This document shows, in pieces, positions 25,333 through 34,860 of a stretch of DNA of 64,000 nt. The stretch covers positions 2,046,001-2,110,000 of the forward strand of contig NZ_CP079946.1 of NCBI RefSeq assembly GCF_019968905.1. The letters run 5' to 3'. The translations under genes were made by a program, and so were the position numbers. Under the pieces are notes generated by a model. The model had not been told where the DNA came from. It saw only the letters and a list, made by a program, of their open reading frames with translations, and did no database searches. Within the stretch, counting starts at the first letter, position 1, and the number at the start of each line of letters is the position of its first letter. The stretch is from Corallococcus sp. EGB. Its GTDB lineage: Bacteria > Myxococcota > Myxococcia > Myxococcales > Myxococcaceae.

Positions 25333-27210
25333 ATGGCTCAAGGTCGAGGCCTCGTGAACCGCTCCTCCTTCCTGATGCGCGCGCTGCGCACCGGCGCGCT
25401 CTGTCTCCTGGGCGCCAGCTCGCTGCTGACCGCCTGTGACTCCAATGACGACCCGCCCGTCGACCCCGACCCGACGCCGGTGGACACCTCCCCGCGCACG
25501 CTGACGCTGCTGCAGACGAGCGACCTGCACACCAACATCTTCCCGTGGGACTACTTCACCGGGAAGGCGGACGCGAAGCGCGGCCTCGCCCGGGTGGCCA
25601 CGCTCGTCAAGCAGGAGCGGGCGAAGAACCCGGACTGCACGCTGCTCGTGGACACCGGTGACACCATCCAGGGCTCGCCGCTCGGCACCTACTACGCCCT
25701 GGTGGACAACACGCCCAAGCACCCCATGGCCGCCGCCATGAACGAGCTGGGCTACGCCGCCATGGCCCTGGGCAACCACGAGTTCAACTACGGCCCGGAC
25801 GTCCTGGACAAGTTCAAGCGCGAGGTGAACTTCCCCATCCTCGGCGCCAACGTGCGCAAGGTCGCGGACGGCTCCGAGGCCTTCACCCCGTATGTGCTGA
25901 CCACGGTCTGCGACGTGAAGGTCGGCATCCTCGGCCTGGTGACGCCGGGCGTGGCGACGTGGGAGCGCAAGGACAACATCGCCGGGCTCCGCTTCGATGA
26001 TCCGCTGGAGACCGCGAGGGTCTACGTCCCGAAGATGAAGCAGGCCGGCGCGGACGTGGTGGTGGTGGCCATCCACAGCGGTCCGGACAAGCAGCCCACG
26101 GGCAACGCGAGCAGCCCCGAGTCCTGGCTCGCGGACTACGCGGATGATTCGAAGTGGACCGACCGGGGCAACCTCCCCGGTGAGAACGAGGCCGTGCAGA
26201 TTGCCCAGCAGGTGGCGGACGTGGACGTGCTCCTCACCGGCCACACGCACCAGCCCATCCCGAAGATGCTGCTGAAGCAGCAGGATGGCCGCGAGGTCCT
26301 CCTCACGCAGCCCAACCGCTGGGGCAGCCACCTGGCCGACGTGAAGCTCAACGTCACCTGGAACGGCAAGCGCTGGGGCGTGGACGCGCACGACTCGTCG
26401 CTCCATGCCGTGGACGACACGGTGGCGGTGGATGCCACCGTCGTGCAGGCCACCCAGGCCTACCACGACAAGACGGTGGCCTACGTGAACCAGAAGATTG
26501 GCAGCACCACCGCGGCCTTCACGGGCGGCTTCCCCGGGCGCTACGTGGACAGCCCCCTGGCGGACCTGCTCAACACCGTGCAGGAGGAGGCCGCGAAGGA
26601 GGCCGGCTTCGATGTGGACCTGTCCGCGACGGCCTTGTTCAGCAATGACGTGGCGCTGCCCGCGGGGGACGTCACCCTGCGCGACGCCTACAGCGTCTAC
26701 ATCTACGACAACACGCTGTACGTGATGGAGATCAACGGCTCCATCCTCCGGCGCGCGCTGGAGTTGAACACGCTCTATTTCAAGCAGCTGGACGCGGCCA
26801 ACCTGCCCGCGAAGCCCGCGGACGCGAAGGCCACCACGCCCGTCGTCGCGGACTACAACTGGGACCTCTACTCGGGCATCGAGTACGGCTACGACCTGAC
26901 GAAGCCCGCGGGCTCCCGGCTCACGCACCTGCGCTTCAAGGGGCAGGACGTGAAGGACGACCAGCTCTTCCGCATCGCGGTCAACAACTACCGCGGCGGT
27001 GGCGGCGGCGGATTCAGCATGTTCAAGGAGGGCACCCTGCTGTGGTCCTCCGCGGACGGGGTGCGTGACTACGTCGCGCGCTACATGCAGGAGCACCAGA
27101 ACCTGTCGCCGGACGCGGTGAACACCTGCAACTTCACGCTCACGCCTGACCTCTACACGCCGTACTTCCAGGCCACGCTCGGCCCCGCGAAGTGCGCGCC
27201 CGTGAAGTGA
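25333..27210 (+). CDS. Bifunctional 5'-nucleotidase/UDP-sugar hydrolase-like lipoprotein
   Basis: 625 residues. The lipobox LLTAC predicts a lipidated, periplasmic or surface protein. The N-terminal metallophosphatase domain shows LLQTSDLHTN, LVDTGDTIQGS, MALGNHEFNYG and LLTGHTHQPI, the dimetal ligands of the family. The C-terminal nucleotidase domain (about residues 370-600) ends in the substrate-recognition region NNYRGGGGGGFSMF. Expected activity is hydrolysis of extracellular nucleotides or 2',3'-cyclic nucleotides for phosphate or nucleoside salvage. The start may be ATG 25333 or GTG 25354; the latter has AGGTCGAGG ahead of it and also keeps the whole signal. Confidence 0.92.
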   Translation: MAQGRGLVNRSSFLMRALRTGALCLLGASSLLTACDSNDDPPVDPDPTPVDTSPRTLTLLQTSDLHTNIFPWDYFTGKADAKRGLARVATLVKQERAKNPDCTLLVDTGDTIQGSPLGTYYALVDNTPKHPMAAAMNELGYAAMALGNHEFNYGPDVLDKFKREVNFPILGANVRKVADGSEAFTPYVLTTVCDVKVGILGLVTPGVATWERKDNIAGLRFDDPLETARVYVPKMKQAGADVVVVAIHSGPDKQPTGNASSPESWLADYADDSKWTDRGNLPGENEAVQIAQQVADVDVLLTGHTHQPIPKMLLKQQDGREVLLTQPNRWGSHLADVKLNVTWNGKRWGVDAHDSSLHAVDDTVAVDATVVQATQAYHDKTVAYVNQKIGSTTAAFTGGFPGRYVDSPLADLLNTVQEEAAKEAGFDVDLSATALFSNDVALPAGDVTLRDAYSVYIYDNTLYVMEINGSILRRALELNTLYFKQLDAANLPAKPADAKATTPVVADYNWDLYSGIEYGYDLTKPAGSRLTHLRFKGQDVKDDQLFRIAVNNYRGGGGGGFSMFKEGTLLWSSADGVRDYVARYMQEHQNLSPDAVNTCNFTLTPDLYTPYFQATLGPAKCAPVK

Positions 27211-27378
27211 GGTAGGGCGCCAGGGACGCCCGGAGGACGGCCCTCTTCCCCGGAGGGCACGTCCCCGGGCGGGTGCGGCCTATCCAGTAGGGCACGCGCC
27301 GCTGCCTCCGGGAGCGGTTTGCTGGCGGATGGACGGTGTGGATGTTCCGCCATGCAATCCCATGGAGGAAGGATGCCC

Positions 27379-27957
27379 ATGCGCACCGTGCCGTCGAAGC
27401 GGATGTCCCTGCTGACCGAGCGTGAAGCCCAGCTCGTCCTGTCCAGCGCCCCACGCAACCTGGCCGAGCTGTCGCCCCGGGAACTGCGAGGGCGCATCCA
27501 GCGCACGCGCCGCTTGATGGAGAAGTACCAGGACGCGGCGCAGCGGCAGCGCAGGGAGGCGCTCGGCAGGGAGGTGCCGTCCCGCTCCCGCCGCGCCGAG
27601 GGCAACCGCAACACCCTGCGCAAGGCGGAGTACTTCGCCGCCACCCTGGAGCGCTTCGAGAAGCGGCTCGCCCTGCTCGAGCGCAAGGCGCAGTCCCGGA
27701 CCCGCGCCGCGGGCAGCCCGGGCCCCCGGCGGGAGAAGCGCAAGACGCCCGCCCGCGCGGTGGCGGGGGGACGCAAGCCCGCGCGCCGGACGCGCGCCGC
27801 CGGGCGCACCGCGAAGGCCGCTGTCTCCGGGCAGCGCGCCTCCCGCCAGAAGCAGGGAGGGGCCCTGAAGCAGGAGCGCTTTCCAGCCCTCAAGCGTCAG
27901 GTCAGGGCCACGGCCCGGAACCGGCGGACCCAGGCACGCCGCGACGCCAGGCGCTGA
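27379..27957 (+). CDS. Conserved myxobacterial basic protein of unknown function
   Basis: 192 residues, strongly basic. The N-terminal half is a recognisable conserved helical block (LTEREAQLVLSSAPRNLAEL, then RELRGRIQRTRRLMEKYQD and AEYFAATLERFEKRLALLER). The C-terminal half is a low-complexity Arg/Lys/Ala/Pro tail resembling histone-like or nucleic-acid-binding tails. No catalytic motif is seen. GAGGAAGG at 27365-27372 fits the ATG at 27379 better than the in-frame ATG at 27373. The gene stands alone and converges on the esterase gene. A DNA- or RNA-binding role is suggested by charge only. Confidence 0.7.
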   Translation: MRTVPSKRMSLLTEREAQLVLSSAPRNLAELSPRELRGRIQRTRRLMEKYQDAAQRQRREALGREVPSRSRRAEGNRNTLRKAEYFAATLERFEKRLALLERKAQSRTRAAGSPGPRREKRKTPARAVAGGRKPARRTRAAGRTAKAAVSGQRASRQKQGGALKQERFPALKRQVRATARNRRTQARRDARR

Positions 27958-27970
27958 GGAGGGCCCTGGC

Positions 27971-29179
27971 TCAGGGGCGCACGACGTCCCGGATGAACCG
28001 GCTCAGCGACTCCGCCATCTTCTGGTGCGTGGCGGCGGAGGGGTGCCAGTCCTCGCCAACGCCGTCGGCGAAGGGGTTCTGCATGGCCATCACGTGGCGG
28101 TGGACCCGGGCATCGCCCTGGCGCTGGCGCTCGGCCACCATGTCGGAAATCCAATCGCCGACGTGCACGGACGTCACCACGCCCCCCTGCTCCATGCGCT
28201 TGAAGCCATCCGTCATGCTGCCGAGCGTGCACACGATGTGCGCGCGAGGGTGCAGCGCGCGGAGCCGTGCGAGGAACGTCCGGTACGCGGACTTGAACGC
28301 CGCTTCATCCGGGAGGAACGCGGCGGTGCCGCTGCCCGCGAACGTGTCATTGGTGCCGGCGTTGATGACAATCACATCCGGCGGGTCGATGGAGAAATCC
28401 CACGCAGCGGGAGCGTCCGGGACGGCGCGCTCGTAGATGGCGGGAATCAGCCCGGACGTGGTCAGGTCCAGGTTGCGGTACACGCCGTGGCCCGAATAGC
28501 AGACGAGCGACGCCTCCGCGCCCAGGGCCCGGGCCGTGAGCCAGCCATAGCTGCGTCTGGGATTCTGGTGCTTCGCCATGAAGCCAGGCGCCTTCGAGGA
28601 GGAGGACTCCGGGACGAAGGTGACGTCGGTGCCGTAGCCGCAGGTGATGGAGTCTCCGACGAACTCCATCCGGAGCCCCGTGGGGCGGTGAGGCGGCTCC
28701 TGGAACTCGCCATGGGCCTCCAGCGCGAGGAGCGTGCTGGTGCCCACCAGGGACTCGGTGCGCTTGATGAGCTCCACCGTGTGCGGGCCCTGGGCCAACC
28801 CACTGGCGAGCAGGTACGTGCCCTGACCGGGATGCACCGCGAGCAGCCTGGGAGGCGCACCGTCCACCACGACGTCGAAGTGGTTGGTCCCCACGTCGCC
28901 GCCCTGGCCGGCGTCGTCCAGCCGCATCCGCACGGCGTCTCCCTGGAAGCGCGCGCGGACCGTCACGCCCGGATGGGAGAAGACGACCCCGGTGTCTGAG
29001 CGGTACGTCCGGCCCGCGTACTGAACCCGCGCGTCGGAGGCCGGAAGGCTTGCCCAGGTCATGGAGGGGGTGTCCGGAGCGGGGGAGGGGGACCTGCACG
29101 TGGTCAGCATGAGGCCCGTGCAGAGCCAGACGACCCGGAGTCCCCATGTGAAGGTGGCGATGGATTCCGGGGCGCGCAT
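27971..29179 (-). CDS. SGNH/GDSL esterase lipoprotein, carbohydrate esterase family 2-like
   Basis: 402 residues. A lipoprotein-like signal ends in MLTTC. The N-terminal jelly-roll domain (about residues 45-160) and C-terminal SGNH hydrolase domain match the two-part plan of CE2 esterases. Block I is VGDSITCGYG with nucleophile Ser177; block III is INAGTNDTF; block V is DWHPSAATH, giving the catalytic Asp/His pair. Members deacetylate xylan and other plant or microbial glycans outside the cell. ATG 29179 keeps the complete signal; the frame is open further upstream but lacks family similarity there. Confidence 0.88.
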   Translation of the reverse strand: MRAPESIATFTWGLRVVWLCTGLMLTTCRSPSPAPDTPSMTWASLPASDARVQYAGRTYRSDTGVVFSHPGVTVRARFQGDAVRMRLDDAGQGGDVGTNHFDVVVDGAPPRLLAVHPGQGTYLLASGLAQGPHTVELIKRTESLVGTSTLLALEAHGEFQEPPHRPTGLRMEFVGDSITCGYGTDVTFVPESSSSKAPGFMAKHQNPRRSYGWLTARALGAEASLVCYSGHGVYRNLDLTTSGLIPAIYERAVPDAPAAWDFSIDPPDVIVINAGTNDTFAGSGTAAFLPDEAAFKSAYRTFLARLRALHPRAHIVCTLGSMTDGFKRMEQGGVVTSVHVGDWISDMVAERQRQGDARVHRHVMAMQNPFADGVGEDWHPSAATHQKMAESLSRFIRDVVRP

Positions 29180-29645
29180 AGGGGGCAAGGACCCGCGAAG
29201 AGATGCGAGGAGTGCATGAAGTTGAAGTGGTGTCTGCAACCCGAAGCGAAGTTCACCGAGGAGGGAGCCGTGTCCTCGGAGTATACGATCGTGCCAGGGC
29301 TGCCGTCGGGCGCCACGTCCGCGCCGGGAGCCAGCGGCCGAGCCACGGTGGGAACGTCGGCCGCATGTCCATGAAGTCAGGCCTGAAGCGGAACTGGATG
29401 GGGCGCGTCCGCTGGGAGCCGCGGATGACCGCCACGGTGACGGTGACCACGCCGTCCGCCCCCAGCGCTCCTTCCGCGTAGCGCGTCGCGCCTCCCTGGG
29501 TGGCCGCCGCCAGGCATGCCGCCGTCGGCTTGGGGCGCACGATGCCTTCAGCGGCACGGGGCTCCGAAGGATGAGTCTGTGATTGTTCCAGGGGCGAAAG
29601 AAGGGGACTTGCGCTGACCGGATGACCCTCGTATGAATCGGGTCA
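29180..29645. other. Intergenic region without a convincing gene
   Basis: About 465 bases between the CE2-like esterase and the TetR gene. A minus-strand frame (29253-29540, e.g. GALGADGVVTVTVAVIRGSQ) has somewhat protein-like composition and could be a relic, but it has no start site, no recognisable domain and no neighbours in frame. The upstream region of the divergent esterase and TetR promoters must lie here; no clear dyad was found. Confidence 0.4.
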
Positions 29646-30230
29646 GTGAGTCAGGACCCACGTACAGCCATCCTCAACGCCGCCGGCGAGGTCTTCGCGC
29701 GCTTTGGCTTCAAGAAGGCCTCGGTCGAGGACATCGCCCGGCGCGCGGGCGTCGGCAAGGGCAGCATCTACCTGCACTTCGAGAGCAAGGAGGCGCTCTT
29801 CGAGGCCTGTGTGGAGCGGGGGTACGGGGAGAGCCTGGCCGAGCTCAACGCGCGGGTGCGCCGGGCGAAGACGCCCGAGGCCCGGGTCCGGGCCTACATC
29901 CAATGCAAGCTGGAGCAGCAGACCCGTGCCCCCGGAGGGCAGCGCCTCGAGCTGAGCACCATCTTCGAGCTGGGACTCCAGGCGGCGCACCTCGTGCCCA
30001 GGATGCTGGAGTCTGACGCGGCGGTCCTGGCGAGCCTCCTGGAGGACGGCGTGGAGCAGGGGGTGTTCACCGTGGCCGAGCCCAGGTCCGTGGCTCGTGG
30101 CTTCGTGGCGTTGCTCAGCCAGATCACCGTCAAGTTGATGCCGCGCGAGGCCGAGGCCGCGCTGATGGCGTCGGTGGAGCACTGCTTCGACATCTTCATC
30201 CGGGGCCTCCTGAAGCGGCCTCCTGGTTGA
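29646..30230 (+). CDS. TetR/AcrR family transcriptional regulator
   Basis: 194 residues. The N-terminal helix-turn-helix is canonical (ILNAAGEVFARFGFKKASVE, then IARRAGVGKGSIYLHFESKE). The C-terminal ligand-binding and dimerisation domain carries no clue to the ligand. GTG 29646 gives the shortest standard TetR N-terminus. It is followed 109 bases later by a second TetR-type gene on the same strand, so the pair may act on a common or nested target. No enzyme or transporter gene is adjacent to suggest the regulon. Confidence 0.9.
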   Translation: MSQDPRTAILNAAGEVFARFGFKKASVEDIARRAGVGKGSIYLHFESKEALFEACVERGYGESLAELNARVRRAKTPEARVRAYIQCKLEQQTRAPGGQRLELSTIFELGLQAAHLVPRMLESDAAVLASLLEDGVEQGVFTVAEPRSVARGFVALLSQITVKLMPREAEAALMASVEHCFDIFIRGLLKRPPG

Positions 30231-30338
30231 CCTCTCTCTTCCTGGCCCCATGTCGTGCCCGGGCGCGGTGGGGCTCTTGCCCGGTCGGGACTGACCCGAA
30301 TGCCCATCCAGTCATTCCGCCCTTCGCGAGCTCTCAAG

Positions 30339-30887
30339 ATGACTGTCTTGTCTCTCATTCCCATGCAGCGCGCGGCGGTCCTCAAGGCCGCGCGAGAAGT
30401 CTTCGCGAGGAAGGGCTTCCTGCAGGCCTCCCTGCGCGACATCGCTGCCCGCGCGCGGTTGTCGCCCGCGAGGATGGCCCAGCTCTTCCAGGGCAAGAAG
30501 GAGCTGTTCGACGCGGTGGTGGATGACGTCTGCGACCGGGGCCTCGCGCGGCTGGAGGCGGCCGTGGGCGCGGCGTGGACGCCCGCGGAGAAGATGCGGA
30601 CCTTCATCGAGGTGCGCCAGGGAATGGCGGAGCGGACGGTCCAGCGGCTGCGCGTCACGCCCCGTGCGATGCGGGAGCTGCTGCCGCTCATCGAGCCGCG
30701 CCTCGCCCGTCCCCGGGCGCGCGAGGTCGCGATGCTGACGTCCATCTTCGAGGAGGGGAGGGCGCAAGGCTCCTTCGACGTCCGCAACGCCCGGGCCGCC
30801 GCGCGCGCGCTGGCGATGGGGTTCCAGCACATCGAATGCGCGCTGCTTCGCTTCGGGCTGCCTTCGGGAGCGCTCATCCGCCCATGA
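30339..30887 (+). CDS. TetR family transcriptional regulator, second of a tandem pair
   Basis: About 182 residues from ATG 30339; in-frame starts at 30300 and 30363 are also possible. The helix-turn-helix reads VLKAAREVFARKGFLQASLR then IAARARLSPARMAQLFQGKK, with an unusual SPARMAQLFQ in place of the typical SxGxxYxHF recognition helix, so its DNA sequence preference probably differs from its neighbour. The C-terminal domain (about residues 70-170) is helical and unassigned. The 3' end overlaps the convergent lipoprotein remnant by 14 bases. Confidence 0.82.
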   Translation: MTVLSLIPMQRAAVLKAAREVFARKGFLQASLRDIAARARLSPARMAQLFQGKKELFDAVVDDVCDRGLARLEAAVGAAWTPAEKMRTFIEVRQGMAERTVQRLRVTPRAMRELLPLIEPRLARPRAREVAMLTSIFEEGRAQGSFDVRNARAAARALAMGFQHIECALLRFGLPSGALIRP

Positions 30888-31409
30888 GCGAAGGGGCGCG
30901 CCTGCGGGACACCGCCACCGCCATGGCCGCGAGCACGACAAGGCCCACCCAGGCATGACGGGAAGTGGCCTCCGCCCATGTGTCCAGCGGAGTGCTCACG
31001 CCCGGCGCGCGTTCGAGCACCCAGCCGCACGTGGCCGCGCCGCCGGGAGGGGCGCCCTGTTCGCCGAGGTAGCCGTCGCCGCGAAGATGACGCTCATGTC
31101 GGCATATCCCTCGGCGGTGAGGACGAGGGAGGCGAGGTGCAGCGCCTCCGTCTTGCTTTCGGCGCTGAGCGTGCCCCATGTGATGCCGGAGCGGGTGACG
31201 CCGGGCAGGTTGCTCCAGTATGTCTTCGCCGCCTCGTCCGTCCAGGCATGGAGCGCGGACGCCCGCTGGGCGTCTGCCTGCGTTCCGGCGTCGACCTCGG
31301 TCCCCGCGTCCGGTGAGGTTCCCGGGCCGGAATCGTCACCGCAGGCACCGAGCGCCAGCATCGGACAACTCATACCAAGACACAGCCATCGGACGGCCTG
31401 TCGCCGCAT
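30874..31409 (-). pseudogene. Small lipoprotein with C-terminal membrane anchor, one frameshift
   Basis: The first frame encodes a lipoprotein signal (CPMLALGACGDDSGPG), a DAG-rich spacer and LHAWTDEAAKTYWSNLPGVT up to MSVIFA near 31070. The continuation GDGYLGEQGAPPGGAATCGW, and a hydrophobic C-terminus with basic end (AWVGLVVLAAMAVAVSRRRA), is in another frame. That tail resembles the membrane-anchor tails of myxobacterial surface proteins. One extra G in the GCGGCG context near 31068 would join them into a protein of about 178 residues. No enzymatic domain is recognised. It converges on the TetR gene. Confidence 0.6.
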
Positions 31410-31548
31410 TCGCTACCACCCCTGGGGCAGTGTTCCAGGGGCATGGCTTGTAATCGTGAGTTCTTGACTCCGCCGCTCTGAATGGCCCAACCCTGTCGGC
31501 ACGACGAGGGGCAACGGCGGTAGCGTCGCCACCGGGGACGCGGTCGCC

Positions 31549-31830
31549 ATGCGCTTCCTCTCCATGGAGGCCGTGGGCGTGGACGGCGGCCCCTTCGGGA
31601 GCATCTCCTTCGCCGGCCTCAAGCAGGATGTCCACGAATGGGTGGACACGTACCTCGCGAACACCCGCCTGAACTGGAACAACACCCTGGCCCGGGACAA
31701 GGGCATCCCGTACGTCTACGGCGGCGCGAACCTGTTCGCCTCCTTCGTGTCGCTGGCTTCCTGCCTCTACTCCCCCAGCCGCGAGCACGTAGCCGCGGCG
31801 CTGCGCGCGCCGATCGAGGGCCCGCATCCG
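31549..31830 (+). CDS. Hypothetical protein fragment
   Basis: A protein-like stretch (FGSISFAGLKQDVHEWVDTY, NTLARDKGIPYVYGGANLFA) without recognised family. In-frame codons extend upstream to about 31468 without a start codon of quality, and the frame runs on into the start of the pentapeptide-repeat gene, where composition becomes poor. It may be the remains of a gene interrupted at both ends. Codon use in the core looks ordinary for this genome. Function unknown. Confidence 0.35.
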
Positions 31831-31936
31831 GCAACGGTGACCGGGTGGCATTTTCATCGGAGATGCCGCTTTGAGTCGCGGACGTTCGGTGGCCAGATGG
31901 GTCGGTCGTCGACAACTGCTTCGCGCGGAGGACCTC

Positions 31937-33421
31937 GTGTCCACGGATACGTTCTATGTGCGGGTGGGGAAGAAGGCGGGACGGGAAGTCACCTTGCACT
32001 GCCTGACGGGTTTTGCTGGCACCCCGAGGGACTTCGGCTCAGGCAGGGCCTTCGCCTTGATGCTGCTCCTGGATGCGAAGCGCCGCGCGTGTGACATCGA
32101 CTATCTGGTGAGGGGGGCGCCGAAGGCGGTGGCGAAGAAGCGGGTCGCCCTGGCGAAGGAGGCTGAAGAAGCCGAGTCGCCCCTTCATTCGGACGCGGGC
32201 GCCGCCGTGGTCTGGGATGACCGGTGGCACGCCGAGCACACGCCGCGCTTCGTGGCGCGCTCGAGACTCCTCGCGCGGCACAACGCGGCCAGCGACGGGT
32301 TGCTGTACAAGGCCCGGCGCGAGCTGTCTCCCCTCGAGAAGAAGGGCATGGGAGCCTTCCTCGATGCCGCGTGGACGCGTCTCCATCACTTCGACCTCTC
32401 GGTGAAGGTGACGGACGAGAGGTACCTCCAACATCTCGTGGAGGGCCACATCTTCGGGACGACGGCCTTCGACGCCTGGGACGAAAAGCGGCTGCCCCCG
32501 CTGAAGAAGGAGCCGGCGAAGAAGGCGAGGCCCGTGAAGGAGCCGAAGCAGCCGCTGGTTGCCCGGCGCAAGGGGGACTTCTGCGGTGCGCGCCTGACGC
32601 CCTCGTTCTGGTCCTCGGCCTCCGTGGACGTGCCGGATGTGAGCGGCTCCTCGTTCCAGCGGGCGAATCTCGTGGGGGCTGGCTACGTGAGCGGCGTGAA
32701 GGCCGTGAAGAGTGACTTCACCGAGGCCCGGCTCACGCGTGCTCCGCCGTGGAAGGAATCGACGAACATCCAGGGTTGGAACCTGAAGGGCTCGTCGTTC
32801 CGGGGCGCGAAGCTGTTCCGGGTCGAGTTCGACGCGTGCGACCTGCGTGACTGCGACTTCACCCAGGCCGACCTCCGACACGCGAGGTTCCTGGCGTGCA
32901 ACCTCAAAGGCGCCATCTTCAGGGACGCCAACCTCGCGAGCGCCTTGATTCCTCGGGAGCAGGCCGACAAGGCGAAGCTGGAGGGAGCCAGGAACCACCG
33001 TCCACCGCCGGGCGGAAAACCCGGTGCCGCGTGCAGGGCGTTCGACCGGCTGATGACCCAAGCCAGGGGCATCGAGTTCGACGTCCGGTTCGCCTCGCCG
33101 AACGCGCGGGGCGAACAGGTGCGGCTCACCCTGGGACGACGTCCGACCGGTCCCAAGCGGATCATGTCCTATCAGCTCACGCTCTGGTGCCAGGGCACCT
33201 CGCGCCGGGCGACCCCCACGAGCGTCGTCTCTCCGCGCGTGGGCTACTATTTCGGTGTCGCGCTGAGTCATGTATCGGACCACTTCGCGGTTCCGCCGGA
33301 CCGGAGGCTCGACCTCTCGACGTTGACGTTGACGGCGAGGAGCCTGCGCGCGCCCGTGGGGCTCGCCGACTTGATGAAGGGAGCCCGCGCCGCGCTCTCC
33401 GAGGTCCTGGTCACGTCCTGA
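31937..33421 (+). CDS. Pentapeptide-repeat-containing protein with unknown flanking domains
   Basis: 494 residues from GTG 31937, which has GGAGG upstream; the longer TTG start at 31871 lacks one. The middle (about residues 240-345) holds pentapeptide repeats of the A(D/N)LxX kind, such as FQRANLVGAG, FRGAKLFRVEFDACDLRDCD and FTQADLRHARFLACNLKGAI, which fold as a right-handed beta helix. An N-terminal domain (about 1-190) and a C-terminal domain (about 365-494, VRLTLGRRPTGPKRIMSYQL) are unassigned, and a Lys/Pro-rich linker joins the first two. No membrane segment or signal. Roles of pentapeptide proteins range from gyrase protection to scaffolding; none is indicated here. Confidence 0.8.
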   Translation: MSTDTFYVRVGKKAGREVTLHCLTGFAGTPRDFGSGRAFALMLLLDAKRRACDIDYLVRGAPKAVAKKRVALAKEAEEAESPLHSDAGAAVVWDDRWHAEHTPRFVARSRLLARHNAASDGLLYKARRELSPLEKKGMGAFLDAAWTRLHHFDLSVKVTDERYLQHLVEGHIFGTTAFDAWDEKRLPPLKKEPAKKARPVKEPKQPLVARRKGDFCGARLTPSFWSSASVDVPDVSGSSFQRANLVGAGYVSGVKAVKSDFTEARLTRAPPWKESTNIQGWNLKGSSFRGAKLFRVEFDACDLRDCDFTQADLRHARFLACNLKGAIFRDANLASALIPREQADKAKLEGARNHRPPPGGKPGAACRAFDRLMTQARGIEFDVRFASPNARGEQVRLTLGRRPTGPKRIMSYQLTLWCQGTSRRATPTSVVSPRVGYYFGVALSHVSDHFAVPPDRRLDLSTLTLTARSLRAPVGLADLMKGARAALSEVLVTS

Positions 33422-33833
33422 ACCTCGGACGCGGTCGGAGACGACGCTCACGCCTCTCTTCGGTCACCGAACTCCCGACGGAGCCGAACCATGCATTTCT
33501 GGAGTGGATGCAGGCGATGGTCATGCATCTGCCAGCGGTCGATCCCAAGCTGCCACACGCGACATCGTACGACTCGTCCGCCAACAGCTTGGCAGCGCGC
33601 TCGCTGAAGGAGCGCAGCGCCGCGCACGTCCGCCATCGATCCGCACTTCCACCCGGGCGTGGCATCGTGCATCTCACGGCTGGTGAATGAGTTCGCCATG
33701 GGTGAGCGGCAACGGGCCGGAGTTCGTGGAATCGGCCATCCTGTTGAGGGGCATTTGCTGCCCCATGCTCCTGCGCCGCCTCTACCCTGACATTTGTTAG
33801 AGCCTGTCTGAAGGGTGCAGACTGCCCTCCACC
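33422..33833. other. Intergenic region, possible gene debris
   Basis: About 410 bases between the pentapeptide-repeat gene and the hypothetical gene at 33834. Short open stretches exist on both strands (for example SGNGPEFVESAILLRGICC on plus, near 33710-33770), but none has a start, a ribosome binding site and a recognisable family together. It may hold the worn remains of a mobile or duplicated gene; I cannot assign it. Confidence 0.35.
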
Positions 33834-34475
33834 ATGGAAGTGGAGATCGCACAGCAGGTGCTGTCGGGCCGATGGAAGAACGCAACCGCCGCGCTGGAGG
33901 CGTGCAAGCGTGGGGAATGGGCGGAGTTCGTGCGGCGGACCGCCCCGGCGAAACCCTTCCTGACGGGGCGGCTGGACCATGGCCGCTGCCTGGCGCGCGC
34001 CGAGCAGTCACTTGCCGGGCCGGTGCTGGTGAAGCTCACGCTCGTGCCGCTGTGGGCCTGCTCGACGGAAGACGGCGCGTCCACGGAGTGGGTGGCCGTG
34101 CACGGCGTGGCGGAGGAGGGACAGCCCTTGTCCGTGCTGGAGGTCGGGCCTTTCATCGGCGAGGAAGACGCCTCACCCCGTGTGGACGCGCTGTGGGAGT
34201 GCACGGTGCGGCGGTGGACCGCGGCGACCGTGGTCATGAGTCGCTCCTACTCGCCAGACATCCCGCTGGTGCTGCGCGCGGGGGACTTCGGCGTCTGTGA
34301 ATCATTCATGGAGGAGGTCGTCTCCGTGGCCGTGCGTGAAGCGGAGCCACTTCCGCGTCCGACCCGGGAGGTGCCCATGTTCTCGAACAGGTTCGAGCCT
34401 CGGGTCCGGGTGCCGCCCGAACTGGAGTCCCAGATTCGTGCGATGTGCTTCACGGCGGAGGACAGAGGGGACTGA
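33834..34475 (+). CDS. Hypothetical protein
   Basis: 213 residues, acidic, no signal peptide or membrane helix. The sequence alternates helices at the start (MEVEIAQQVLSGRWKNATAA) with several beta strands later (GPVLVKLTLVPLWACSTEDG, EWVAVHGVAEEGQPLSVLEV). Composition and third-position GC match its neighbours, so it is probably a real gene. I do not recognise the family. ATG 33834 follows directly on the previous intergenic region. It lies between regions of gene debris, which suggests an accessory locus. Confidence 0.65.
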   Translation: MEVEIAQQVLSGRWKNATAALEACKRGEWAEFVRRTAPAKPFLTGRLDHGRCLARAEQSLAGPVLVKLTLVPLWACSTEDGASTEWVAVHGVAEEGQPLSVLEVGPFIGEEDASPRVDALWECTVRRWTAATVVMSRSYSPDIPLVLRAGDFGVCESFMEEVVSVAVREAEPLPRPTREVPMFSNRFEPRVRVPPELESQIRAMCFTAEDRGD

Positions 34476-34541
34476 AGGGAGCCCGCTCCAGGTGCGGTGT
34501 CCGTGATGAATTCTCGCAGGGTGCGGTATCGCCGCGGGCCC

Positions 34542-34860
34542 ATGTCAGGAGCTTTCGCGAACCTGTCTTCACTGACGGACTGCTCCGACGCGGAGCTCGA
34601 AGCGCTTGCGGAACAGGCCGCCTACAGCGGCTTCGACCCCGGCCGGGACCTTGCGCCGCTGCGGGAACGACTCCTGCGGCTGGAGCGCGAGCGCGGCGTC
34701 ACGGAGGTCCACCGGCGCTTCTCCGACAAGGTGCTGGCCAGGGGCGCGCGGGGAGCCCTCCTGCCTCCAGTGGTCGCCGTCTGGAAGAGGGCTCGGCGCC
34801 AACAGTGGGTCCGGCCGGCGGTGCCGCTTGAAGGGCCGGAGCGTCAGTGCCAGGTGCCCG
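34542..34860 (+). CDS. Hypothetical protein, probably truncated at 3' end
   Basis: About 105 residues that read well from MSGAFANLSSLTDCSDAELE through FDPGRDLAPLRERLLRLERE to GARGALLPPVVAVW, then lose protein character near 34790-34860, where a kinase fragment begins in another frame. A charged, helix-rich N-terminal domain of unknown family. The simplest reading is a gene cut by a rearrangement that joined it to the kinase remnant. The frame remains open to 35183, but that part is a shadow of other sequence. Confidence 0.4.

Noticed and set aside
29253-29540. Minus-strand frame upstream of the CE2-like esterase
   Set aside because: Mildly protein-like but without start, ribosome binding site or recognised family.
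33411-33980. Minus-strand frames in the gap after the pentapeptide-repeat gene
   Set aside because: Composition is poor, no family is recognised, and part of it is antisense to the gene at 33834.
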